Assembly (NCBI GenBank): GCA_030377895.1
Contig: JAUCGB010000007.1
Span: forward strand, 1 to 64,000
Direction of reading: 5' to 3'
Source: Anaerolineales bacterium HSG24
GTDB lineage: Bacteria; Chloroflexota; Anaerolineae; 4572-78; J111
DNA: 64,000 nucleotides
Position 1 is the first letter of the stretch; each line of letters starts with the position of its first letter. Below the pieces are notes generated by a model. It did not search any database. It was not told where the DNA came from and saw only the letters and a program-made list of their open reading frames with translations. Shown here one piece after another: positions 1 through 8,700 of this stretch. A program made the position numbers and the translations under genes.

Positions 1-2
1 TG

Positions 3-2078
3 CCAGAAGGGGCGAGGATTGCCACCCTCTGTAGCGCAAACGATTTGTCTATGCCGATACCGTTTTACACTTACGGTTATCGAGATGTGGGCTATCGAGA
101 AGGTGTACCGGCTGAGGGGAGGTTGCTTGGTCAGGCGATGAAGACCGAAAGCTACTCGCTGTTGTTGGACACGACCCAGATTGGGCCTGGCATGAGTGGC
201 TCGCCGTTGTATATCCCGCAGGTAGACCGAGTGGTGGGGGTGGTGACGGCGGTTTGGACTAAACGAACAGAGATAGGGGTAGACCACAATACCTCTTTTG
301 CCATGCCTGCGGAGGAGATTCAGCGGTTGTGGCCGGAGTTGGTTTTTGAGCCGCCCCAACCAGACCGGCCCGATATCCCCCAAGATAAACCTCCCCGCCC
401 AAAGCCGTTTATAGACCGCAAAGCCGAGTTAAAAAAGTTACTGGCTCAACTGCACCCGGGCCAAACCGTGACCCTGTGCGGCCCGGGCGGCATGGGTAAA
501 ACCGCCCTCGCTAGTGAAGCGATTTGGCAGTTAGCAACGGATCGTTTTCCCGATGGGATTATTTTTCATAGTTTTTATGATTTTCCCCAAACCGATATTG
601 CCCTAGAGTATATCATCACCTCGTTGGGGGGACAGGCCGAGCCGCCTTTAGATTTGACGGCTAAACGCTTGTTGGCTGGCAAACGGCTGTTGTTATTGCT
701 GGATGGGGCTGAGGATGCCGACGATTTGAAACGGTTGCAAAAACTAACGGGCAGTTGTGGGATCATCATCACTAGTCGCAAACGGAGCGATGCCCCCAAC
801 CCTCGACAACGCCAAGACATAACTCCCTTGCCTGCTGACGAGGCTCTGACCCTGCTCAAAACCCTAATCTACCCGCAAGCTCAGAGCTTGCGGGTAGATG
901 ACGACCGCGAGTTAATCCAAATTCGTGACATATTGGGTGGTTGGCCGTTGGCGGTGCGATTGGTTGGCCGATATTTGGCCGAAACTGGCGAACCGTTGGC
1001 CGACTATTTAGATTGGCTAAAAGAGACCCCTTTAGCCGCCTTAAGTCATGGTGATCACCGTCAAGAAAGCGTTACAGTTTTGTTAGAGCGCACCATAGAC
1101 CGGCTGAGTGAGGGAGCTAAGGAGCTACTGAGTTTAACCTGTCTGTTAGCCATTGCCCCCTTTAAGCGAGATTGGCTAACCAGTGCCTTAGACAAATCAT
1201 TTAACCAACTACGACCAGCCTTTAACGAACTAACCGGCTATGGCCTGCTCCAATCCCTAAAGGTTTCTGAAACCTTTAGGGATTCTGCACCACAGTACCA
1301 ACTCAGTCATGCCCTAATTCATACCTACATCCGACACGAAGTTACTCCTTTAGGGAGTGAACAACTTAAACTCTCAACTGAACTGATTGAGCAGTTAGAA
1401 AAGACCCTTTTAACCGAAGCCAATCAAATCAACAATGCCGGCTACCCTTTGGCTATGACATGGTCAAACCATCTGCGAGTTATCACCGATTTAGCCATTG
1501 CCCAAAGCCACCAGCCCGCGGCAGGTTTAGCCAATGAATTGGGCTACTATCTGAACTCGATTGCCAATTACGAGGCGGCCCGCCCCTATTTCGAGAAGGC
1601 CCTAGAGATCAATCGGGAGGTGTTGGGCCAGCGGCACCCGGACACGGCTCAAAGCCTGAACAACCTTGGGGCATTGCTGAGAGCGATGGGTGATTACGAG
1701 GCGGCCCGCCCCTACTACGAGAAGGCCCTAGAGATAAGGAGGGAGGTGTTGGGCCAGCGGCACCCGTCCACGGCTCAAAGCCTGAACAACCTTGGGTTTT
1801 TGCTTCAAGCGATGGGGGATTACGAGGCGGCCCGCCCCTACTACGAGAAGGCCCTAGAGATCAATCGGGAGGTGTTGGGCCAGCGGCACCCGTTGACTGC
1901 GAGTAGCCTGAACAACCTTGGGGGATTGCTTGATTCTATGGGGGATTACGAGGCGGCCCGCCCCTACTACGAGAAGGCCCTAGAGATCCATCGGGAGGTG
2001 TTGGGCCAGCGGCACCCAGACACGGCGACTAGCCTGAGGTGTTGGGCCAGCGGCACCCGTCCACGGCGACTAGCCTGA
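3..2078 (+). CDS. Trypsin-like / NB-ARC (STAND) / TPR protein, 5'-truncated by the window edge
   Basis: The frame is open to the window's left edge, so the true start lies upstream; the first internal start is a TTG at 45. Counting from 45, residues 1-70 are the end of a trypsin-like serine protease domain with the GMSGSP motif (nucleophile Ser about 51). An NB-ARC ATPase follows: P-loop GPGGMGKT at 146-153, Walker B LLLLLDGAED near 215, GGWPLA near 305. From about residue 510 come kinesin-light-chain-like TPRs of 42 residues (GDYEAARPYYEKALEI) that are nearly identical in DNA. Proteins of this layout are STAND NTPases; in multicellular bacteria such protease-STAND-repeat proteins are thought to be conflict or defence sensors, with the TPRs binding a trigger and the protease as effector. 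The frame ends at a TGA created by a partial repeat deletion; two further TPR fragments follow in other frames. Function is inferred. Confidence 0.85.
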   Translation, partial: PEGARIATLCSANDLSMPIPFYTYGYRDVGYREGVPAEGRLLGQAMKTESYSLLLDTTQIGPGMSGSPLYIPQVDRVVGVVTAVWTKRTEIGVDHNTSFAMPAEEIQRLWPELVFEPPQPDRPDIPQDKPPRPKPFIDRKAELKKLLAQLHPGQTVTLCGPGGMGKTALASEAIWQLATDRFPDGIIFHSFYDFPQTDIALEYIITSLGGQAEPPLDLTAKRLLAGKRLLLLLDGAEDADDLKRLQKLTGSCGIIITSRKRSDAPNPRQRQDITPLPADEALTLLKTLIYPQAQSLRVDDDRELIQIRDILGGWPLAVRLVGRYLAETGEPLADYLDWLKETPLAALSHGDHRQESVTVLLERTIDRLSEGAKELLSLTCLLAIAPFKRDWLTSALDKSFNQLRPAFNELTGYGLLQSLKVSETFRDSAPQYQLSHALIHTYIRHEVTPLGSEQLKLSTELIEQLEKTLLTEANQINNAGYPLAMTWSNHLRVITDLAIAQSHQPAAGLANELGYYLNSIANYEAARPYFEKALEINREVLGQRHPDTAQSLNNLGALLRAMGDYEAARPYYEKALEIRREVLGQRHPSTAQSLNNLGFLLQAMGDYEAARPYYEKALEINREVLGQRHPLTASSLNNLGGLLDSMGDYEAARPYYEKALEIHREVLGQRHPDTATSLRCWASGTRPRRLA
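867..899. repeat. 33-bp perfect palindrome inside the STAND gene
   Basis: Arms of 15 bp (ATCTACCCGCAAGCT) around a 3-nt loop. The same CCCGCAAG core hairpin recurs between genes near 25.48, 27.99, 31.99, 34.58 and 60.59 kb. Here it is translated in frame as part of the NB-ARC domain (about residues 275-285). Confidence 0.9.
1252..1284. repeat. Second 33-bp perfect palindrome inside the STAND gene
   Basis: Arms of 15 bp (AATCCCTAAAGGTTT) and a 3-nt loop, again exactly 11 codons and in frame (about residues 403-413). The CCTAAAGG core recurs between genes near 32.92, 38.82 and 44.64 kb. Confidence 0.9.
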
Positions 2079-2640
2079 ACAACCTTGGGGCATTGCTTGA
2101 TTCTATGGGGGATTACGAGGCGGCCCGCCCCTACTACGAGAAGGCCCTAGAGATAAGGAGGGAGGTGTTGGGCCAGCGGCACCCGTCCACGGCGACTAGC
2201 CTGAACAACCTTGGGGTATTGCTTCAATCGATGGGGGATTACGAGGCGGCCCGCCCCTACTACGAGAAGGCCCTAGAGATCAATCGGGAGGTGTTGGGCC
2301 AGCGGCACCCGTTGACTGCGAGTAGCCTGAACAACCTTGGGGGATTGCTTGATTCTATGGGGGATTACGAGGCGGCCCGCCCCTACTACGAGAAGGCCCT
2401 AGAGATCCATCGGGAGGTGTTGGGCCAGCGGCACCCAGACACGGCGACTAGCCTGAGGTGTTGGGCCAGCGGCACCCGTCCACGGCGACTAGCCTGAACA
2501 ACCTTGGGGCATTGCTTGATTCTATGGGGGATTACGAGGCGGCCCGCCCCTACTACGAGAAGGCCCTAGAGATAAGGAGGGAGGTGTTGGGCCAGCGGCA
2601 CCCGTCCACGGCGACTAGCCTGAACAACCTTGGGGTATTG
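1618..2640 (+). repeat. 419-bp tandem units made of 126-bp TPR-coding repeats
   Basis: Blocks begin at 1618, 2037 and 2456, each opening with AGGTGTTGGGCC. A block has three full 126-bp TPR units plus a 41-bp remnant, i.e. a TPR unit with an 85-bp internal deletion. 419 is not a multiple of 3, so each block boundary shifts the frame. The last two blocks are almost identical; the third breaks off after about 180 bp into a divergent final TPR. Confidence 0.85.
2039..2497 (+). pseudogene. TPR fragment of the STAND gene (second frame)
   Basis: Continues the TPR array of the upstream gene in another frame after the 41-bp junction at 2037. It encodes three complete 42-residue TPRs and ends with the same aberrant junction peptide (RCWASGTRPRRLA) as the first frame, because the identical junction recurs at 2456. 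The GTG that opens it lies within a repeat and has no Shine-Dalgarno, so it is unlikely to be an independent gene. It is most simply a frameshifted part of the 5' gene, or an assembly error in near-identical repeats. Confidence 0.6.
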
Positions 2641-2787
2641 TGTTATTATCAAGGTCAGTTAAACGAGGCCATTGATTTTATTGGGCAAGCATTGGCAATT
2701 GAGGAGGTAGTACTAGGGGCAAATCATCCTAGTACCAAATCAACGCGAGATAATTTGGCTTTCCTAACCTCAAAACAGACTAAATAA
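2458..2787 (+). pseudogene. Terminal TPR fragment of the STAND gene (third frame)
   Basis: It carries two identical-type TPRs and then a diverged last repeat (GQLNEAIDFIGQALAIEEVVLGANHPST) and a hydrophilic tail ending at a TAA. The divergence and natural ending suggest this is the authentic C-terminus of the STAND protein, reached only if both 41-bp junctions were absent or bypassed. No independent ribosome-binding site is seen. Confidence 0.6.
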
Positions 2788-2896
2788 GGAATTAGGCCGT
2801 CTAATCTCAGGAAAAGTACCCAAGTTGTTAGCTCCAATAGCACTACGGCGAGTCCCGCCGGAAGCAACACCTGTGGAGAGGGTCAGGTTCATGCCC

Positions 2897-2975
2897 TAAA
2901 TAAGTTGCACGTTTGGCAATCGTAGGCTAGGCCAGGCGGTGTAGCGTTGGTTTGAAATCAGAACTAGCCCTACGT
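2897..2975. repeat. Copy of the AAATAAGTTGCGCGTTTG dispersed repeat
   Basis: Begins TAAATAAGTTGCACGTTTGGCAATCGTAGG in spaced form and continues into GGCGGTGTAGCGTTGG and TTTGAAATCAGAACT. The same words occur at 29938-30140 and, reversed, at 43138-43240. Shorter pieces carrying only the AATAAGTTGCGCG end lie near 17.66, 19.18, 20.94, 24.64, 56.13 and 61.35 kb. Confidence 0.8.
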
Positions 2976-2978
2976 AAT

Positions 2979-4409
2979 CTATCGACCCCGCGTCACCAGC
3001 TCAACCGCCGAGATGTGCCCATAATCCTCACACCCCCGCACTATATGCAAAATTTCAGGCAAATGATCCTTCTCCAGCCAAGCCCGTTGATAGTCGCTAT
3101 TGACCTGTAAAACCAAACAATCCCCCCGCACCTCTAGCACATGAAGCCCCGTAAATAACCCATGAAAAACAGCAGGCATAACCTGATGTTCTAAGTGCCA
3201 TAAAGCTTCTTTCCACATGCGCTTATGCTTATCAAGTTCAATCTCGATTTCGGTTTTAGGCTCAGGTTCAACCTCAGGCTCAAGCCAAATAGTAGGCTCA
3301 ATTATCGGCTCAGGCCAAACCGGATATTTACCTCGCCTGAGACGGCTAATAGCCACGCCTACGGGGTTTTTACACCCATTAAAGGGTAGATGTCCAGCCT
3401 CCAAAAATTTGCACCAATCCGCTATCATCTCGTTAGTGGCTCCATCATCATTTAGCAAGATGTCGAACATTGGCGAACTGTGGTCAACGCCCAGTCTTTT
3501 CAAGAGGTTTGCTTTTTCGGAATCGACCTCACCTGTAGCCTCATGAGTGTCTGTGTCTGCGGTTTCATGAGCGTCTACAACTTCATGAGTGCCTGTGTCT
3601 ACGACTTCATGAGCATCTGTGTTTACGACTTCATGAGCATCTGTGTTTACGGCTTCATGAGCGTCTGTGTCTACGGCTTCATGAGCATCTGTGTTTACGG
3701 CTTCATGAGTATCCGTGTCTACGGCTTCATGAACATCCGTGTTTACGACTTCATGAGCATCCGTGTCTACGGCTTCATGGGCATCCGTGTTTACGGCTTC
3801 ATGAGCATCTGTGTTTACGGCTTCATGAGTATCCGTGTCTACGGCTTCATGAGCATCCGTTTCTACGACTTCATGAGCGTCTGTGTCTACGGCTTCATGA
3901 GCGTCCGTGTTTACGACTACGACTTCATGAGCATCCGTGCTTGTAGACTCGGTTGAGCTACCATTCATATCTACCGTTATCGTTTCGATTGGAATTGAAA
4001 TGACTGGGGATGTGGTTTTGGTTATCGTGCCGACTACAACTTCGTAGTTAGGATTAAGTCGGTAGATGTTGGCATGTTCTCGGTCTCCACGGCTAACGAT
4101 TTCGATAATGCCCATCGCCTCCAGACTGTTGATAGTGGGGCTAACCATTGAGCGAGCCATTGGGAACGCGGCATAAGGTATTCCGGCCTCTTGGCGACCA
4201 TATAAAATTGTTTCGTTAAGGATGGTATTTAAAGCTCTGCTTTCGCACTGTCCTAAGAGGGGGTTGATGTGTTGACCAACTACTGCTATTACATCAACAT
4301 TATTTGCGTCGGGGTCTGCAAATGGATTGCAGATTATGGTTAAAGTGTCACTATCGGTAGCGATAGTTTGAATTTCTAACGTTGTTGTGTTACACTGTTG
4401 CTTAATCAA
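2979..4409 (-). CDS. Initiator-like protein: wHTH, His-Glu repeat linker, DnaA domain I-like C-terminus
   Basis: The ORF is open from 4436, but the only good Shine-Dalgarno (GAGGAG) precedes a TTG at 4409, giving MIKQQCNTTT as the start. Residues about 60-145 look like a winged helix ending in ANIYRLNP, a motif shared with the genes at 18036 and 30604. A linker of 17 His-Glu units (mostly TDAHEAVN, 24-bp DNA repeats) follows. The last about 80 residues (WKEALWHLEHQVMPAVF ... LVLQV ... WLEKDHLPEIL) resemble DnaA domain I, which recruits the replicative helicase and partners, and are nearly identical to the C-terminus of the 18036 product. The 5' end is covered by a convergent antisense RNA and an R1 MITE sits just upstream of the promoter. 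A replication-initiator or phage O-like role is inferred from domain order, not proven. Confidence 0.75.
   Translation of the reverse strand: MIKQQCNTTTLEIQTIATDSDTLTIICNPFADPDANNVDVIAVVGQHINPLLGQCESRALNTILNETILYGRQEAGIPYAAFPMARSMVSPTINSLEAMGIIEIVSRGDREHANIYRLNPNYEVVVGTITKTTSPVISIPIETITVDMNGSSTESTSTDAHEVVVVNTDAHEAVDTDAHEVVETDAHEAVDTDTHEAVNTDAHEAVNTDAHEAVDTDAHEVVNTDVHEAVDTDTHEAVNTDAHEAVDTDAHEAVNTDAHEVVNTDAHEVVDTGTHEVVDAHETADTDTHEATGEVDSEKANLLKRLGVDHSSPMFDILLNDDGATNEMIADWCKFLEAGHLPFNGCKNPVGVAISRLRRGKYPVWPEPIIEPTIWLEPEVEPEPKTEIEIELDKHKRMWKEALWHLEHQVMPAVFHGLFTGLHVLEVRGDCLVLQVNSDYQRAWLEKDHLPEILHIVRGCEDYGHISAVELVTRGR
3538..3950. repeat. 24-bp tandem array encoding the HE linker
   Basis: About 17 degenerate units, on the + strand of type GTTTACGGCTTCATGAGCAT followed by CCGT. 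The core TTCATGAGC is close to palindromic around TCATGA. The third codon positions and the Asp/Asn, Ala/Val choices vary while the CATGA core is nearly constant. Confidence 0.9.
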
Positions 4410-4472
4410 ACGAACTCTCCTCGATGTGGAGAACAATAAATTGGGTCAAGCGGTTCGCTTGTCCCTTTTTTT
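4403..4472 (+). ncRNA. Antisense RNA over the start of the 2979-4409 gene (copy 1)
   Basis: Promoter TTGAAT at 4368-4373, 17-bp spacer, TACACT at 4391-4396. The terminator is a hairpin, GGGTCAAGC (4443-4451) with GCTTGTCCC (4457-4465) and one T-T mismatch, followed by seven T. The about 70-nt product is complementary to the Shine-Dalgarno and TTG start of the gene on the other strand. The same promoter-terminator arrangement occurs at 17972-18042 and 30537-30610. Confidence 0.7.
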
Positions 4473-4511
4473 GTCCATCCAGTTAATTTTATAGTAATAA
4501 ATATATTGGCT

Positions 4512-4540
4512 ACTTTAACACAGTTTTAGCCAGTTGTCAA
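4512..4540 (-). promoter_or_regulatory. Sense promoter of initiator-like gene, copy 1
   Basis: Reading on the - strand: TTGACA (4535-4540), 17-bp spacer starting ACTGGCTAAAACTGTG, then TAAAGT (4512-4517). It is nearly the same sequence as the promoters at 17784-17812 and 30254-30282. Confidence 0.8.
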
Positions 4541-4564
4541 AATTCACTCATTAACATTTTTAGG

Positions 4565-4667
4565 GACTATCAACGTAAGCCGAGACATGTAGCACATGCT
4601 TCAGCCTGTGCCGCACAGTCTAAAGACTGTGTTACGATATTATTTGTCGCACGTTAAGTCGATAGCC
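4565..4667. mobile_element. MITE family R1 with 8-bp target duplication
   Basis: Ends GACTATCAAC (variant of GGCTATCAAC) and GTCGATAGCC. It is flanked by TTTTTAGG at 4557-4564 and 4668-4675. No coding capacity; internal CAGTCTAAAGACTGTG hairpin. Confidence 0.9.
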
Positions 4668-4679
4668 TTTTTAGGTGTT

Positions 4680-4980
4680 TCAGAATATATTTTCATGCGA
4701 GCTTGCGAGTGCTCGCGCATGTAGGTTCGTGAATATCCGTTCATGTGATGTTGCGCACGCGCATGTAGGTTCGTGAGTGTTCGTGCCTGTGAGCTTGTGG
4801 GCGCGCTCCCTCATGCGAGAAAGCCAAATCTTCATTACTCATCTTATCACCAACAACAAAAGCTTTTAAAGAAGGGAGTGATTTTCGCGAGTTCTTCTGG
4901 TTGGTTTGGTTATTTTTTCGCGCTACCATTCACATCTACCGTTATCGTTTCGATTGGAATTGAAATGACCGGGGAGGATA
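4680..4980 (-). pseudogene. Decayed partial copy of the 2979-4409 gene
   Basis: On the - strand, about 4923-4980 matches 3958-4015 almost base for base and translates as SPVISIPIETITVDVNGS, then hits a stop after AKK. Below it (4680-4810) lie degenerate CATG-rich words (TTCGTGAG, CATGCGAG, CATGTAGG) like a decayed HE-repeat array. An ORF of 62 codons runs through in another frame but has no support as a gene. Confidence 0.65.
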
Positions 4981-4986
4981 AAATGT

Positions 4987-5175
4987 TTATTGGGAAACAG
5001 ATCGACGATCATTCTCTTTTGCATTGTTATCCTCATTGACCCAACCTTCCAACAAATCTTCAATCACTTGTTGTAATGTCTTGCCGTTTAAAATAGCCTT
5101 CACTTTGGCCGCTACAACAATATCCTTACTAATCCACGGACTTAACCTTTGTTTGCCTTCATATCCTTTTGTCAT
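4987..5175 (-). CDS. Small ribbon-helix-helix-like protein
   Basis: 62 residues, well-placed Shine-Dalgarno AAGGAAGAG before the ATG. The pattern LSPWISKDIVVAAKVKAIL then GKTLQQVIEDLLEGWV fits a ribbon-helix-helix DNA-binding fold: a short beta strand followed by two helices. Proteins of this kind act as plasmid copy or partition regulators (ParG/Omega type) or antitoxins. Its position beside an initiator-like gene and its decayed copy fits a replicon accessory regulator, but no partner gene is present here. The family assignment is by pattern only. Confidence 0.65.
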   Translation of the reverse strand: MTKGYEGKQRLSPWISKDIVVAAKVKAILNGKTLQQVIEDLLEGWVNEDNNAKENDRRSVSQ

Positions 5176-5381
5176 ATCTCTTCCTTATGAGTGTTATGTG
5201 TATAGCATGCATTAATACACATTGTACACGTCGCATTTAACAAAATCAAATAATTGCCTACAAACGTTAAGTTGGTAGGAACGTTGGGAAATTTATTTTT
5301 CTGGAACTGCCTAATGACCTATTCGGTCATTCGTTAACATACCTTAATATTATTAAGGATATGAACGTTATCTTTATTGAT

Positions 5382-5414
5382 TCAAACCAGATTCAAACAT
5401 TGACGTGTTACTAT
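5382..5414 (+). promoter_or_regulatory. PhoB/OmpR-like promoter, copy 1
   Basis: TCAAAC at 5382 and 5393 (11-bp phase), then 10 bp, then the -10 box TACTAT at 5409-5414. The same geometry occurs before the small-peptide genes at 10319 and 17221. Confidence 0.65.
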
Positions 5415-5475
5415 GGTACTAGTAAACATTTTTTACTGGCAATATAATCTAAAAAACTATAAGGGAGATGTCATT

Positions 5476-5535
5476 GTGAAAGTACGAAAAGTAGAAGTGG
5501 TAAAACCGACGGGTGCTAGTCGAGGTGGGTCATAA
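5476..5535 (+). CDS. 19-residue peptide MKVRKVEVVKPTGASRGGS
   Basis: GTG start preceded by the Shine-Dalgarno AAGGGAG; stop TAA at 5533. The peptide is basic with a Gly/Ser-rich end. It is supported by its promoter, which shares the phased TCAAAC repeats of two other small-peptide genes, and by a strong terminator downstream. A hairpin (CTTGGTT/AACCAAG, about 5546-5567) lies just after the stop. It shows no clear sequence similarity to the other two peptides. The locus could alternatively be a small RNA with an incidental ORF. Confidence 0.45.
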   Translation: MKVRKVEVVKPTGASRGGS

Positions 5536-5625
5536 AAAGCCGACTTGGTTCGTTTATAAACCAAGCCAGCTAATTCATCCACTAGCCTCACAAAAGGTAA
5601 GCCAGAAAATGGCAATTTAGTAGTT

Positions 5626-5655
5626 GGGACATCCATGCGGATGTCCCGTTTTTTT
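5626..5655 (+). terminator. Rho-independent terminator of the small-peptide transcript
   Basis: GGGACATCC, 4-nt loop, GGATGTCCC, then seven T. Confidence 0.85.
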
Positions 5656-5706
5656 GTAGAACAGTGCTTTAGCCTGTTCCTTACGAGGCACAGACTTTAG
5701 TCTGTG

Positions 5707-8700
5707 CTACATCCTCGTCTCATTCTTCATATATTTATTGTTCACTTGCAGATACGCCTCACGTAAATCGTCATCCTGAATATGTTCGGCCCGTGTTTCG
5801 ATAAAATTTCGAGCCAGACTATAAGCCTGTTCAGCCCGGCTATCCCCCACATGGGCAAAAACATCCCCACAGGCGCAGTAATCCCGTTGTGGAAACTCCG
5901 GCCCCTCTCCCTTACATTCTTCTAACAACTCCCATGCTTGATTGGCATACTCAACCGCTTTGTTTGTATCGCCTTGCGTCAAATAGGCTTTGGCCAACAC
6001 TGCAAAATTATCAGTAGTTGACCATTTCATATCCAACGTATGGTGTAGAGTCATTGATTTATTTGCCTGCTCAATCGCCTTATCACAATCACCAATTTCT
6101 ACATAAACCATTGATAAATAGTTATGAAAATAAGTCATTAAACTTTTGTCACCAGCCGTCTTGACAATCACCATACCCTCTAACAGAAGTTGTTCCGCTT
6201 TAGCATAATCCCCTTGGTCTAGCTCAACCAAGCCCCAATTGACTAGCAGGTAAGCCACGCCAACCTCATCTCCAATATCTTGAGCGAGTTTTATGCCAGA
6301 GCGCAAACAATCTTCAGCTTCTGAAAAAACACCTAGTTCCTGAAACATGATACCTAAATCAATCCAAACATTCACCTCTTCCCATCGGTTATTGGTGGCC
6401 TGTAAAATCTCTAAGGCTTGATTTGAATAGATTTGGGCTTGGTGATAGTGACCCTGATTTCGCGTCGTTCCAGATAAATCGTTTAGAATTTTACCTTCTC
6501 CAACTCGGTCACCAGTTAACTGTTGAATGGTCAAAGCTTGTTGATAATACGCCACCGCCACTTGATGATGTCGTTGATAAGAAGCAATGTCTCCTAGTTT
6601 GTAGTATGCAACCGCCTGATTCTGTTTATCTTCCAACTCTCCACTCATAGCCAGCGCGTCCTCGGCATAGGTGGTCGCTCCTTGAAAATCACCCTGTTGC
6701 CTCTTAACGGTACTAAGACCATGAAAGATTTCGATGACGATATGGCGTTTGGTTTCAGTCGTTATAGTTTTCAAATCAAGCAACCCAATCGCCTCGTTAT
6801 ACCGCTCTTCAGCTAGATTATAGTTGCCCTGCTTGGTGGCGAGTAGGGCTAGATTCAGCCAGCTCGCGGCCTGCTCGGTTATGGTTTCGGCCACGGACAA
6901 GGCCGCTTTACCCGCTTTTTCAGCCTCATCATATTCGGCGATGGCGAAATAAAGCTCAAACCAGAGCTTATGCTGGCCCAGATTGGTCACGTCAGGCGTA
7001 TCGGCCAACGTCTCTAAGGCGGCTCGTTGACGGTCGCGCAAGCCGAGCAGGTGCAGAATTTCGATTTGGCCCAAACGCAACTGAGCCACTTCGCCAAACT
7101 CGAGGGCCTTGGTGTAAAAGTCGAGGGCGGTCTCGTTGGCGTATTCAATTTTGGCCTTGAGCGCGGCTCGCTCTAAATGGTAAACGGCTTTGTCGGCAAT
7201 TTTGGCTTCGTAAAAATGATGAGCCAGCCGTTCCACCTCATCGGGTTTGACGACCTCCAAACTTTCAGCAATCAGTCGATGGTATTGCCGCTCCTTATCA
7301 CCTAGCATGGTTTCGTAGGCCACCTGTTGCGTGATGTTGTGGCGAAAGATAAAGGCTCTGCTAGGCGTGAGCGGATCGGGCTGGATAAAATCCTGCTCTT
7401 GCAAATCGGCCATCATCAGCCTAATTTCATCGGTTTGGAGTCGTTCTGGATGAGCATGGGCCAACACATCAAACTCAAATTTGCGTCCGATGAGACTGGC
7501 AAACTTGAGCAGATTAAAGCTCGTGGGCGGCAACCCCTTTAACCGATTTAAGACGACTTCATGCATCGTTTCCGGTATCCCTAAATCAATCTTGGTCAAG
7601 TCATCAGCCACCCAACTGCCACCTTGTTTTAGAATATGATTATTGGCCTTAAGTTGATTGAACAGGTGGGGGACAATATGCCACTCGTTCTTAACCGGAT
7701 GCAGATAGATAAAATCACCACTTTGTAACGATTTGGTAAACTCCTGCACAAAAAACGGTACGCCTTGCGTTTTCGATTGTATCAGATTAACCACCAAGGT
7801 CGATATTTCGTCGCCCAGCAGATGTTTAGCATACTGATAAACCCCCTCCGCCGATAGCTCGCCCAAATGAAGATGGCTGTAGTTGGAGATTCCTTCAAAC
7901 AGTTTGGTGACAGATTTGCCAGTGATAGGCCGTTGTACCAACAGATACATCACTCCCAAATCTTTTTGTCGTCGGGTCAGGCTGGCGAGGAGTTGCCAAC
8001 TAGCCTCATCGAGCCAATGGGTATCCTCCAGCAAAATCACAATTGGATTTTCAAACTGGTAGGTTTCGGGCGAGATGGTGGCATGCTGAATAATCTTCTC
8101 GGCCAGATCGAATAGGGAATTTTGCCGTACTTCAGGGCTAAAGTTGGCCGTGGTTGCGTTGTCGGGAATGTTCAAATTCAGAAGGTCGCCCAACACCGGC
8201 AAACGGACTAAATAGCGTCGACCAATCCCCTTAATTTTTTGCTCTAAATGGACAATCTGTTTCTCTAACTGTTGTTGATTAACTTGCCGAATCTGATCGG
8301 CGGTCATGCGATAAGTTGCGGTGATCTCGGGTGTAGCCGGAAGGTCTAGCAGTGCCCTAAAAATGGCTCGCCACGGATGATACATCACGTTTTGGATACT
8401 TGGGTCGCAACTGCCTTGAATCACCCGTACCCCACGACGATAGGCCCGCTTGACAAATTCGTTTGCTAGATGGCTCTTGCCAATCCCTTTGACTCCTTCT
8501 ATACAAAAAACCTGCTCCTTTTCGGCCCAAATCACTCCTAACGAGCGATCAATACGGCTGATCTGCGAACCTCGTCCCCAGAGTGGCTCGGTAAATTGAC
8601 TAAAAATATCGAGCTGTAACGCATCAATCACCCGATAAATTTCATGATGTCCGACCTTGCCCTTAAGTTGCACCGCCCCGACATGGTCAAACCGATATTT

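Noticed and set aside
3538-3950. CRISPR-like array
   Set aside because: Contiguous 24-bp coding repeats without unique spacers.
3480-3956. Long + strand ORF with repeated YGFMSI units
   Set aside because: Complement of the HE-repeat array; the periodic repeat keeps all frames open.
4741-4929. 62-codon ORF with HE-like residues
   Set aside because: It runs in a shifted frame through the decayed copy of the initiator-like gene and lacks a Shine-Dalgarno.
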